From: Membranipora membranacea
Taxonomy: Eukaryota; Bryozoa; Gymnolaemata; Cheilostomatida; Membraniporidae
Length of the DNA stretch: 64,000 nucleotides
Assembly (NCBI GenBank): GCA_914767715.1
Contig: OU612070.1
Coordinates: forward strand, 19,828,025-19,892,024
Direction of reading: 5' to 3'
Made by a program: the position numbers and the translations under genes
The notes under the pieces: model-generated
What the model saw: the letters and a program-made list of their open reading frames with translations, nothing else
Told to the model about the DNA's origin: nothing
The model's database searches: none
Shown: positions 12,601 through 22,980 of the stretch, in pieces
Position numbering within the stretch: the stretch's first letter is position 1
How the letters are laid out: every line of letters starts with the position of its first letter

Positions 12601-13862
12601 TGACTCACTTCCACAATTTTTTTGCTTATCATTTTTTCTAGGAATGATGAAAGAACCCAGAAGTGAGCCATGATCCCACTTGCACAAGTTCTTCGTTTGC
12701 GTACACAGCTAATTACTCTACTATTTTTTGCACACTGCTGTTGTTCATTAGTACAAGTATCTACCATTTCACAATAGGTTCATCTAATGTTCTTTTTTAT
12801 CACCTAATCTCTAGAACAAGTTTGGTCCATTTGCCTGCATACGGAGTTGCTCCCCTTCCACTGTTCAAGCCCCTGGACCATTGGAAGGAGAGCAATTGGA
12901 TTGCAGGCAAACTGGATCAAACTTGAACTACCTGTTCTTACGCACAATAGCGCACAATAGACAGTTTTCTGAGCTCTGATTTAGGCCTCCTTTCGGAGTT
13001 GTCCTCTCTCCAGTTTGGTACTTTTAACCCAGGCGGCATAGGAAAAACGTGCTGAAAAGAGGGTTATCTTGATAACCGCTTATGATAGGATAAAAATTAT
13101 TTTTGATTCAGAATCTGCAGCATTGAAAACTCATATGGTAATAGTTTGGAAAATAATTTTAGTATTTGGATAGTCAATTATAGCATTTTCTGCCTGTTTT
13201 GCGGACAATTTGGCAGAATGTTTCATGAGTTTCGTCACTAAAATTAAGATATATCCACATTCAAGCCTCCAATGATTTGGGAACCCTGTCCCACAGGGTT
13301 TACAATGGTGCAGACTCTGAATCAAATTTCATTTTTATCCTAACATAAGCGGTTTTCAAGATAACCCTCTTTCAGCAGGTTTTTCCTATGCGGCGTGGGT
13401 TAAAAAGTACCAAACTGGAGAGAGGACGACTCCGAATTGAGGCATAAATAAGAGCTCAGAAAACTGTCTATTTCCTGACACCCTTTAAGATGACGTATTG
13501 TCTCTCTCTTTATTCAGATGGTACAGAGACGGCTCTGGTGGGGATTTGTCCCTCTCAGTGTAATATTGAGTCGTTGAAGCCGCACTTCAGCTTTGTGTTT
13601 GGTATGGTGTCACTGGACGTTGGTATGAATCCTACAACATCGACGCCACGTAATACTACAACAAACGGTAGCCTTAAATCTAACAAGAAGGCTCGTAACC
13701 GCTAGACAAAGCAGCCCTTTTTTCTGACATATTTACATTCCAGGTCAAACTTTTGAGGAACTAGCCACTAATCCGAATATCTTTGTTATTGTCATGGATA
13801 GGAAGTATGTCTTGCTATCCACGCGTAATTCCAGACTGCCACTCATAGCTCAGAATTGGTAG
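652..13862 (+). CDS. NSF-like AAA ATPase (vesicle-fusing ATPase paralog), 5' end missing
   Basis: NSF hexamers use ATP to disassemble SNARE complexes on the cytosolic face of membranes; this is an NSF-like relative. Visible coding exons: 652-797, 1314-1441, 2388-2503, 3062-3193, 3407-3484, 3990-4109, 4578-4911, 6728-6822, 6991-7064, 9923-10056, 13518-13667 and 13744-13862 (stop TAG), about 540 residues. All junctions keep phase except exon 7 to 8, where a small exon is probably unrecognised. D1 is canonical: Walker A GPPGTGKS in exon 2, the KYVGESE segment in exon 3, Walker B VIILDEID in exon 4, sensor LVIGLTNR and arginine-finger region LLRPGR in exon 5. The linker before D1 (LHKYGVAG) matches the NSF pattern. 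The second AAA domain is recognisable by order (FPAYPSTV, then HPDDALKD, then VAVVLVDL) but has no P-loop. Exons upstream of 652, encoding the N domain, lie outside the window. Family assignment is firm; the role is inferred. Confidence 0.85.
1057..1149. repeat. 93-bp near-perfect palindrome in an intron
   Basis: The two arms, roughly 1057-1102 and 1104-1149, are reverse complements apart from a few bases around 1078 and 1127. The centre is CCATGATCATGG. It lies between exons 1 and 2 of the NSF-like gene and resembles the foldback elements elsewhere in the window, but I saw no clear target duplication. Confidence 0.8.
1897..2281. mobile_element. TTAA-flanked MITE, copy 1
   Basis: The ends are AGGGCAACCAAGGTTTC and its inverted counterpart GAAACTTTGGTTGCCCT, each flanked by TTAA. 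TTAA duplications are typical of piggyBac-type and Kolobok-type transposition. The interior has no transposase ORF. Closely similar copies lie at 17062-17447 and 60964-61405. This copy is in intron 2 of the NSF-like gene. Confidence 0.85.
4425..4524. mobile_element. Short interspersed element with GCAGGCAAA ends
   Basis: One of several copies, about 95-110 bp each. They share a left part resembling TTTGCCTGCAT followed by GTTGCTCC, and an inverted right part GGAGCAAC then AATGCAGGCAAA, ending in GATCAAACTTGA. Better-preserved copies are at 12824-12926 and 25700-25800. The copy here keeps the right end well and the left end poorly. No coding capacity. Confidence 0.5.
8087..8120. repeat. Mini-palindrome family (CACAGARTAAGGATAT), copy 1
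   Basis: A 34-bp palindrome with arms CATCACAGAATAAGGATA and its near-exact inverse. Similar palindromes occur at 11977-12021 (expanded TA centre) and 19429-19467, with a degenerate copy near 8481-8512. Repetition at unrelated loci argues for a mobile or copied unit. Confidence 0.75.
9856..9907. repeat. 11-bp tandem repeat next to a splice acceptor
   Basis: About five units of GTTGATT(C/T)AA(T/C) with small variations, ending roughly 15 bases before the acceptor of the exon that starts at 9923. It forms the T-rich stretch before that acceptor. Confidence 0.7.
10235..10575 (+). mobile_element. tRNA-like SINE
   Basis: The head resembles a tRNA A box (TTAGCCTAGTGGTTGGCGGG) followed about 20 bp later by a degenerate B box (CGGGATCAATTCCC). 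The body (TGAGTGCTCAGACCCAATGACCGG and downstream, written here only in part) is related, in reverse orientation, to 41245-41455. Extent is approximate. Confidence 0.5.
11977..12021. repeat. Mini-palindrome family, copy 2
   Basis: GTCACAGAGTAATG and its inverse around an expanded (TA)n centre. Same family as 8087-8120 and 19429-19467. Confidence 0.65.
12824..12926. mobile_element. Short interspersed element with GCAGGCAAA ends
   Basis: Terminal inverted sequences: AAGTTTGGTCCATTTGCCTG at the left against CAGGCAAACTGGATCAAACTT at the right, with inner GTTGCTCC and GGAGAGCAA. About 100 bp, non-coding, in an intron. Confidence 0.6.
12956..13472. mobile_element. MITE with about 155-bp terminal inverted repeats
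   Basis: The left arm (12956-13112) begins ATAGACAGTTTTCTGAGCTC. The right arm (13318-13472) ends with its inverse GAGCTCAGAAAACTGTCTAT. Inner segments also pair, for example GAGGGTTATCTTGATAACCG against CGGTTTTCAAGATAACCCTC. The roughly 200-bp centre has no ORF of note. The arms are long enough to fold into a hairpin in the pre-mRNA just before exon 11 of the NSF-like gene. Confidence 0.8.
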
Positions 13863-14557
13863 TTGTTGCCTTCCTTCTATACTGTTCATCAATAATCTTT
13901 CACCGACAATAAGTCATTTATGACAATATTCCCATTCCACTTGTAAAAGTATTGACCACTGCATCAGTATTGATGTCTATGTTTAATTATATATGGTGCT
14001 TCGTTCATTCCATTTTGATCTTTATTTTACACAACTACTGATTCTGAATTTGAATCTATTCTGGAGAAAATTTGTTTTTCTGTTTTTTTGTTATAATTAT
14101 CCTCTTTTTTTTGTCAGCCAAGCTCTGCTGACTGACCGCGCAAGTTTAAACAGTGATTAAGTAATAGACATGTGATTTGGTTCCAATATCATGTACATAT
14201 TCAAGATGACTGATAATAAACGTTGACTAGCTACAACGATGACCAATTCTGGGTAATCAAGTCTGTCCACCAGGGACTGTTTTTGAGGGTAGTATGAGTA
14301 ATGATTTGACACTGGCATCATTATTTTCTTGCAAACAGTATATTATGTTACATTTAAATTACAAAATTATTGACATGTTGACAATGACGGCGTGATATGT
14401 TAAACACAGAGATCCACTAAAATTGAAGAACACACAATTCTGAGTGCATCTCGGAAAAACTTTAGTTTTGATCTGTACCAGTTGGGAATCCTCACTCACA
14501 TCTCCTAAATGGAACCATCAGTTACGAGTTTTCTCGGGTGTGTGTCAGCGCAAGATG
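13863..14557. other. Convergent intergenic interval
   Basis: Lies between the 3' ends of the NSF-like gene (+) and the first GPCR gene (-). It is AT-rich. An AATAAA at about 14215 could serve the NSF-like transcript. No coding sequence or clear repeat was seen. Confidence 0.5.
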
Positions 14558-16805
14558 TTAACAGTTATTGATATGTGAGAATTTGAGCTGCAGAATACTC
14601 TTGAACGTTGATCGGTATCTTTGATTTGTCCACCCATATAAGAACATGTTGACACAGGAGTTAAGCCATGCTGTGGTAAGCAGTGACCCATAGGTGATCC
14701 CTGGCAGCTGCTGCTTATAGTCTATAGTAAAGACGAGAGCTATCGGCATCCAGCAAAACATGAAAATAGTGAAGACCAGGATGAGCCCTAGTACTCGCTT
14801 ATTTTGAATTTTTTGCTTCTTTCTTTTCTCATCTTTCCATTTCTTGTACATATCCTCTGGAAAATAGACAAGATTTCATATAATCAAATTTTAAGCAGTG
14901 TTTTTGATTTAGCAAGACTTGAAGACCTTAAACACATATTGAACAACATGAATAATGAATGCTGTGCTAGGCAGGCGGGCGATATTCCACTTCAGACTGT
15001 GATCAATTCAGAAAAAACTTTAAGTGTATTATCAAATTCAGAATTATACTGAATTCTCGACCTGTTAGCACCAGAGATTTTCTGTTCACGTTTTCCTCCC
15101 CTCCTTCTTCGTTTGGTTGTTCAGACCCTCCCTCCAATACTGACTGTTCCTCATCCAACAGGCTGTCATCAATGGACCTGCTGTCAACTTCTAATACCAG
15201 CTGACCAACAGCGCCAGCACACTCAGGGTCAGAGGTCACCTTTGCTGACTCGAGGGCACCTGTTTTGGTATCCTCTGGTCCAGCGTCGATGTCAGGTTGG
15301 CCTGTCTGAAATAGATACATTTACATAGCCTCGTCACGCTGTACCTTTTTGTTTGAACCAACAAAAACAAAAAACTTTTACATAACATGCCCAAGCAGAG
15401 TATGCAATATTTGGAGGCGCCATGATGGAGGACCGTAGACAGATCTTTCAAATAATAATAAATCAATATTCATTCATATTTCTTTAAAAAATGTTGCTGT
15501 TCTCTGCATCTGTCTACTGTCTACTGTTATCAAGAAGTCATTATCAACCATTGTCGGATTGTAAAATTTCAATTATTTACACTGACATTCTTTTAAGCTT
15601 TGCTTGCAAAAAGGAAATGAAATGGTATTTAAAGAAGAGAATTGATTTAGCAACTCTAAAGAGAATGAAGTCACGATCACAACACTTCTGTCTGGCGAAA
15701 TCTATTAAAATTTATGTACATTTAGTATGGCAGGTTATCAAGGAAAAAGCATCAAATCCATATCAATCACAATAACGCAGAGTTGTAACGACAATGATTT
15801 TGTCGTCCATTCAGATTTAGCTGAGAGAAATCACACAACTTATGTATATTCTAATTATCTTTGGTATGTCTTTTGTACAACCCATTTCTTTGATGACCTG
15901 GCTGTGACATCGGAGCCCTAGGTGAAAGAAAGGAACTACTGAAATGAATGTGACAGCGAATGTCAACCAAGAAGAAATGATTCATTTTCATGCAATAAAT
16001 ACAACAAAGCTAGCCAAAAAAAGATGTGACGGCAAAGGTTGACGAGATAACGAGGAAATAAGCCATTTTTTTACGGCATTGATACCTCTTGATGGAGAAT
16101 TTCATTGCTGTAGGTTTTATTTATCCGTATTACAGGTGTATTTCTTTCCAGCAGCCTCTGTGATGCTCTGATCTTTTTAATAATGAATGTATAGCAAGTA
16201 GCTGTCGCAAACGTAGGTAGCATATTCCCGATCGGAGCTATGACGGTCACCACGTATATGTATGATAAGAAGTTGTAATTTGTAAAGAAGCAATAAGTTG
16301 TTTTAACGCTCCAACCTAGTCCGTGGAAGGAGAACATTGGTAGTACCACAGCTAAAGAATAACTCCACATGACAACGAGGCTGATTAGAACATTTCTCCT
16401 AGTGTAAAGTCGCTGATAAGTTTTCAGGTTCTTACATATTAGCACATATCTGTTAAACGCTATCATGAACAAACTCAGAATAGAGAGAATAATAGTGCAC
16501 AGCGCTACGGCAGCAACAATGTCACAGTGCGGCGGAGGTCCAAACATCAAACCGTTGAAGTTTATCGGGACGAGTACCAGACTGATTGTCAGATCAATCA
16601 AGGCTAAGTGTGTCACGTAGAAGTTATTGTAAGTTTGTAGTTTTTTGTTACACAAAACCGCTAGAATGGTAAGTAAGTTTCCTGCGCCTCCTATAATACT
16701 AACGACGATGTGTATAGCCATCATGATAGAGCTAGATTCCTTCGTGAGGTCATCGAGTCCTTCTTCAGGATTATATTCCACTGTTGATGAATAATTACTT
16801 CCCAT
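14558..16805 (-). CDS. Class A GPCR, melatonin-receptor-like (paralog 1)
   Basis: Seven-transmembrane receptor at the plasma membrane, expected to couple to G proteins; ligand unknown. Exons on the minus strand: 16805-16086, 15305-15062 and 14856-14558 (stop). The junctions are phase 0 and phase 1, and the protein is 420 residues. Exon 1 (240 aa) carries an N-glycosylation site (N-Y-S at 4-6) and TM1 to TM5. It has GNLL in TM1, NRY instead of DRY at 118-120, and a TM3-ECL2 cysteine pair (C94 and the YCFF cysteine). Exon 2 (81 aa) is an acidic, Ser-rich third intracellular loop. Exon 3 carries TM6 (FCWMP) and TM7 (NSCVNMFLY in place of NPxxY). NRY and the NSC/NxFLY pattern resemble melatonin receptors more than amine receptors. 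The donor after exon 2 (GTCGAG) is weak. A tandem paralog lies at 24571-29669. Confidence 0.9.
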
Positions 16806-17061
16806 ATTTTCAGAGCTTGGCTGGTCAGAGTTGTTTATAATTAGAATTACATGTGATTTATTTCAGTATTTCCAACGCCAATTAACCTTCCCATAAATAT
16901 CAATTCCAATTGTAGGAGGCGCCGCAGTGTAAATTTCTACGAGATGATAATTTGGCTGCTGACAGCAAATTCTTTTTGAAAAGATATGAAATTCTTACTT
17001 ATGTCTGGAGCCAAAAGAATTATTGGCTATTTTAATGTTTCATAACTTATATTGTAAGTTA

Positions 17062-17447
17062 TTAAAGGGCAACCAAGGTTTCAAACAACATCTCATTGAT
17101 GGTCGTTGATTGATAGCAGAATGCACCTTCTGCATAGGGAAAAAGACAGAATATAATTCGGATGGTTTTTTTAGCCAGAATTCTTGTGAAACATTTCTTC
17201 CATTAGGTACTCAAACTCAGCTCAAAGAGAATACCACTGAGCAGTTTCCTGTTCCTGTTATTATTTAGCCTGTGCTCTATCATCATTACAGCAATGTCTT
17301 GGAACCTCCCCTAAACTGAAGTGTTACCCAGCTTAGAGTCAGCAACTACTTTGAGTTTTGCATCGCGTAATGCACAAAGCAGATGCTGCCCAGCACATTA
17401 TTTACTACCCATTAATGCATTGCTGCGAAACCTTGGTTGCCCTTTAA
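17062..17447. mobile_element. TTAA-flanked MITE, copy 2
   Basis: Same ends as the copy at 1897-2281 (AGGGCAACCAAGGTTTC, inverse at the right) and about the same length of 386 bp, with TTAA on both sides. Non-coding. It lies just upstream of the GPCR paralog 1 start. Confidence 0.85.
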
Positions 17448-18378
17448 CTTCTGTTATTGACGGGTGGATGAGTCCCTGACGTACCTAACTTGTGGAGTCA
17501 AACGAAATACATAATTCACAGAAAACTCCAGGGAGCAATAATATTAAATTGTGTCAAAATATTTAATTAGATTTGTTATAGTTGAGAATTTAAAAAATTC
17601 ATGATTAATTCATACAGTAGATGAATCAAACAATAAAAGCGATAAATTATTAATAATGATAGAACAGTAATTGGCCAAGATATATTTATTACCACAATCC
17701 AGATTGCCTGAATACAGCAGATTCTGATACGTTGAATGGATCAAACTTTTAGTATAGCCACAGATACCTGCATGATTTTGTGGTGTTTATCCACAAAATT
17801 GGTTTTCCAGGAGTGCCTATGACCGTTAAAACACTGCATCAAAATGTAATGATCTACCAGTCGTAAATTGGTATGACACTATTTGACCAAGAAAAGCCTC
17901 TCAATTACCAAAGCTCTGAATCTCTAAAAACCAACTCAAGCTATACGCTGGATGGTAATTATCGGATTTAGGGGCCATTGTACGTAATTTACCAAAACAA
18001 AACCAAAGCTTCACTTCCAGTTTGAGGGTATGTGGGTATTTAATCCCTTTGTCACAATAATTCCCATGTCCATTACTCCTATTAGCTGCTGTGTTGGATC
18101 GAGAAGTTGGAGACTAGATTAGATTAAACACAGGGATCGCAATAATCTCATACAAGATTATCTTCTCCCCTATGAGATTACCATGATTATCCCTCTCCTC
18201 GGTAAATTAAGATCACTTAGACCCTCGAGGAGTAAACATGGGCTAGATTTTAGCACAGATAGTTCAAGGACGGTTTTATGTTAGCTAATGCTGATGTTCA
18301 CTAGCTAAAGTTTTAAAGTGAAGAATTGTTAGAATGTTAGCTGGGTGCAGTTAGCTGAGATGTAGATAGGAAAATAGC

Positions 18379-18502
18379 TAAGTTTATACTAGTCTAAGTG
18401 CTCAGACTCCAAGGCGCAGGGAGTTACTTGTGCAAGCTATCAAACTTGAGCAAGTAACTCCCTGCGCCTTGGAGTCTGAGCACTTAGACTAAGTTTATAC
18501 TA
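18379..18502. mobile_element. Foldback palindrome (GTCTAAGTG family) with 13-bp target duplication
   Basis: A 98-bp hairpin (18392-18489) with arms GTCTAAGTGCTCAGACTCC and inverse. It is flanked by exact direct repeats TAAGTTTATACTA at 18379-18391 and 18490-18502. The same hairpin, with a shorter centre, is at 32953-33036, and a diverged relative is at 46405-46527. The flanking duplication marks it as an inserted unit. Confidence 0.85.
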
Positions 18503-19428
18503 AACTACTCTAGGGTGATAAAGGCAAAATTGTTTTCTGCTGAGCTCAAAAGCTAGAGGTCTTTCTTATGAATCTATATTACACTGTATTAAATTCTGTA
18601 ACTGATTTAGAACTTGATATGACGTTCATAGAGTAAAGATTTTTGGTGTATATCTCTACTGGGAATCGGTACAGTGGTTTTTATAATTGTGTTACAAATG
18701 GCAGCTGTAATTTGGAAGCTGCTGAAAGATCTACTCTGTGTATTCTCAGTTAACTGCGTTGGTATTTTGTAGCTTGGCCTGAGGCTTAACTCTTACTAGT
18801 TGGAGTTACCTTCTTATGTTTCATCAAAGGGGCTTCGATATCTGACAACAAGATGTGGTAGTAACAGAGACTATCGTTATAGTCTATAGTATGTGGTGGT
18901 AATGTTCATTTCACCAAAGAGTTAGTTGGACATGACATACAATTCCTTGATCTCAATGTTGGATACAACTATGAGGTATTTGAGGACAACAACGTCCAAG
19001 ACCTGTACTAATATGCTGCGTTATAACATGTTATTTCCCTGCGAAGTGGCGTGGTGATACCAGAGACATGACACACAGCTTTTTCAATATCTCTCCTCAC
19101 CCACAGAGGGAAGAAACTTATTCTAACGCTGGGTGTTGTGCAGAAATCTCAGATCGAGAGACAAAATCTCAAATCCGAAACCCCAAAGTTACAAACTCCT
19201 GAGCTAGCAGTCTCAGGTTGCAAATTAACTCCATCGAGCTTAGAGAGCACTCTGGCAAGTGGTACTCTCCCTACTATTTACAGTGATATCTACATGCTAC
19301 AGATACAGTGCGCAAGATGATGATTGTTATGACTAGCGTACCATTGCACTGCATTTCTAACCTGTCTTGACAAGCTTTGTTGTCACCCCCCCCCCCCCTC
19401 AACAGAGCATGTCAAGACAGGCTACATT

Positions 19429-19467
19429 GCATCACAGAGTAAGGATATATCCTTACTCTGTGATTGC
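19429..19467. repeat. Mini-palindrome family, copy 3
   Basis: TGCATCACAGAGTAAGGATA and its inverse, nearly perfect. Same family as 8087-8120. It is preceded by a C12-13 homopolymer at about 19387. Confidence 0.75.
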
Positions 19468-22420
19468 ATCCTTCCAGCAAAATAATAGCACAATATTGAT
19501 GTAGATTTTATTGTCCTAAACAGGAGGCCTTGTCTCTTGGACACTATCCAACTGCCGGACCAACTTTGGCAGGTTTCCTTATGATCATCCATTTTTAGCA
19601 TGTTCATGGTCTATTCATGGTCTATATAAATGCTAAACTTGATCAATGCGTGAAATTAAAATGGTAATGAATTGGCTGACACATTCTACGCTTACATAAT
19701 TGTCAAAACTGCCAAAAATATTACGAAAATTGAGAAATAGATCGATTAATGTGTAAGCTGATGCAATTCTGCTCTGCCACTGTGAAGATTCAGACATTTT
19801 CTGATAGTAGGCTTGTGTGCTAACTAAGGATTAGAGAAACGGCACTGTTTGAAGATTAAGAGACATCTTCTTGGTTCCATGAAAAGCAGGCTAGCTCAAG
19901 AACATCAATCGAATTATGAAATCACAGCATAAAAAGAATACCGCTTATGATTCATATGTTCTTAGAGCCTCAATAAAAACGAGTTCAACAGGTGTATTCA
20001 TTTATTTGTTTAAGGTTTACAGTAACAGAGTAGTTAAAAGTAAGTTTCAACCATGGATCACGGCATAAAAGTAAAAAAAGGTGTCCTTTGGTTCTTAGAC
20101 TGAAAGTCTACCACAGGTGAAGCATTCTTTCTGGCAAAATTGTCTACTTCCAGCGGTTTGACATTGCGGTTTTACCATTGACTTAGCTAATGAGCTTCAT
20201 CAATACTTGATTGACTATTCAAATTGCTCCTTAGTCCCCTCCCTTCCTGATTGGTTTATATAATTACAAAAACCATTACTCCTGGAAGACAAAACCATCT
20301 GCAAACAGGCAAAAAGTAGGGAGATCCTTTCTATTTCCTGTAGGTTGAACTCCAAGTTACTCTTATAAAATCATCATTATACCGATACTATTTTAATCTG
20401 CTTATTACTCATCTACAATGCCTCCAAACATAATTCATATATGCAAGGTAATAATTGCTCAATATGTTTGGTTTAGGATGGTGAATCGTTTAAAATCTTG
20501 ACAAAAGCACTGATTTATGAGGTTTTTATAGCAGATAAACAACAAACAATTGCTGTAAAACATAACCCACAGGATTAAATCCTTTCAGAGTGATTTGTAA
20601 CAACCAATGCAATGAGTTCGGAGGCTTGTTTACTCTCACTTTTGGCAGTGTTCTGTTGAGGAATCACACTTTGTTTTGGGTTGATTTTCTCATGGACTGA
20701 TGTGCAGGGTACGTGGCTCAACCCAAACCTTACTTTATTCAAATTTGTGGGTTGGAGTTTAAAATGAATAAATAAGTACTTTAATCGAGCAATAGAAAAA
20801 CAGGGAGAGCGTGTTCTTCTGTCATGTTAGGGAGTCAGTCTCAAATCTAATTGTTCCAACCGTCTGAGCTTGCAAATTAATTCCACTGTGTGGGCCAGAT
20901 TGACAAATGACTGTTTGCTTTCTCAATGCTAATAAATGCTAATACTAGTACCTTTTCATTATAATATTCTCCATGCCAATACTTGTTGTACCCCATGGGT
21001 TATCAAGAGTAATTTGTTAGGATTCTATTGCACATGCCTGTCACATCCGAGTATGGGTCATTTGTCATGAACTGTCGCACAGACACATTTCTAGTTCTTC
21101 TTTTAACTATCCAAAGACACTAATTCGCAGAGACACTCACAGTTCTCATATAAAAAAAGGCATAGTTGGTGGCAATTTCTATTCTGATAAACAATAGTTT
21201 TAAATAGGTCAAACAAATTTAAAGGTTGTGACAACAAAGTATGTAAAAAGTTATTTCTATAATAGGAAATGCGCATCTAGAAGTATCCATGCACCGATAT
21301 GTATTCAATATGAATTCTCATTGATATATGATTTTTTTGCCGAGTGGAAAAGGTGAAGTAGTAAAGGTGCATGAAGCGAACCAAGTCAGGCTCTGTATGT
21401 CTTCTTAGATGACATATGAATGCACTGCATCCCTCACCACCACACTCTATCTAGACTGGCATAAACTCTCACCAAGGAGTCAACTCCTTGCTCTCATACA
21501 TTCATAGCATGACTAATCCTGAAATATATTGTCTTCTCTTGAATTAAATAGGATTAGTTTTTTTTGCTTGATAGATCGTTGGCTCATGCTTGTTATTTTT
21601 AGGTAGTTTATGGCATCAAGCTGGCTGGTCACCAAAACTTTCAAAATTTGGTAAATTAATAGATGTGCCGCAAATAGCAACAACTTAATGTAATATTTAT
21701 TTATGGCTATGATCAGCGATGCCTGTATTAAAAATGAATTTGACTTTGATTTGGTAGTTGAATTTTGATCCCTGGACTTCTAAATCTATCAGCATGGCCG
21801 AGGTTGATGCTGGTTCTACTTAGTAATCATTTTGAACCTATCTCTACTAAAAGGCATATTCAGTGTAAATTCTGTTGAGTAACAAATGATGTCAATTTTA
21901 TCTTATACCATAAATAATTACAATGGTATTTTACAGTGACCAGTAATTATAATACTGCTAGCACGCTATCTAACCAAGGAAGGCCTGTATGTGCGCCATC
22001 AGCGTGAACTTGAAATAGTCCAACTCCATGTGCCCCTCACCTTACTACCTAAATGCCCTAATAAAACTCGTCATTGTGAGGCAAGGATTACATACTCCCC
22101 ACTCTCCCATTGGCCATTACGCAATCGTGGATAATGTGTAAAATCCAGCTTTGACGTTAAATCGGAGGATTTAATACGGTGTGATCCCTATTAGCATATT
22201 TTTATCTTCGAGTGTACCTTTCTTCTTCTGAAGATGTGGTGCTGAGGCATTTCCTGCCGCACCACTCCATCTGTTCACACTCAGCACCTCGAGGGAGGAC
22301 CTCCTATTATGTCTCCGTTTGCCTTGACTTGACCACTAATTTCGGTGGGGAGAAACCCTTGTCATTAAGTACATGCGCATAAACAATATAATTTGCCTTG
22401 TACATGTACGGAAATCACTT

Positions 22421-22980
22421 CTAGATATTCCATTATCTGGCTTCACAGCTAGTAGCCAACTCGACTTTTCTTTTTTATGTTCCGAATGATTACCGGAAAA
22501 ATATAGGTGCGCTTTACGCATTTCCAATCGTAGGTGACGGTCAACGCTACTAGTTATTCCATTCTCTGGGCTTCACAGCTTTGGCCAACTCGACTTTTCT
22601 TTCTTATGTTCCAAATGATTACCGGAAAAATATATAGGTGCGCTTTACGCATTTCCAATCGTAGGTGACGGTCAACGCTACTAGATATTCCATTCTCTGG
22701 GCTTCACAGCTTTGGCCAACTCGACTTTTCTTTCTTATGTTCCAAATGATTACCGGAAAAATATATAGGTGCACTTTACGCATTTCCAATCGTAGGTGAC
22801 GGTCAACGCTACTAGTTATTCCATTCTCTGGGCTTCACAGCTTTGGCCAACTCGACTTTTCTTTCTTATGTTCCAAATGATTACCGGAAAAAATATAGTT
22901 GCGCTTTACGCATTTCCAATCGTAGGTGACGGTCAACGCTACTAGATATTCCATTCTCTGGGCTTCACAGCTAGTCAACT
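22421..22980. repeat. 131-bp tandem repeat, four units plus a partial
   Basis: Units start at 22421, 22550, 22681, 22812 and 22942 (the last only about 40 bp), so the period is 129-131 bp. Each starts CTAG(A/T)TATTCCATT and ends GACGGTCAACGCTA. The junction base alternates A, T, A, T, A (CTAGATATT against CTAGTTATT), which hints at duplication of a two-unit block. The first unit is the most diverged. Non-coding. Confidence 0.9.

Larger units (their letters stand above)
10057..13517 (+). other. 3.5-kb intron of the NSF-like gene, repeat-filled
   Basis: Intron between exons ending at 10056 and starting at 13518. It contains a SINE-like element (about 10235-10575), a mini-palindrome (11977-12021), a short GCAGGCAAA-ended element (12824-12926) and a long-TIR MITE (12956-13472) that ends only about 45 bp before the next exon. 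No coding exon was recognised. Confidence 0.5.
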
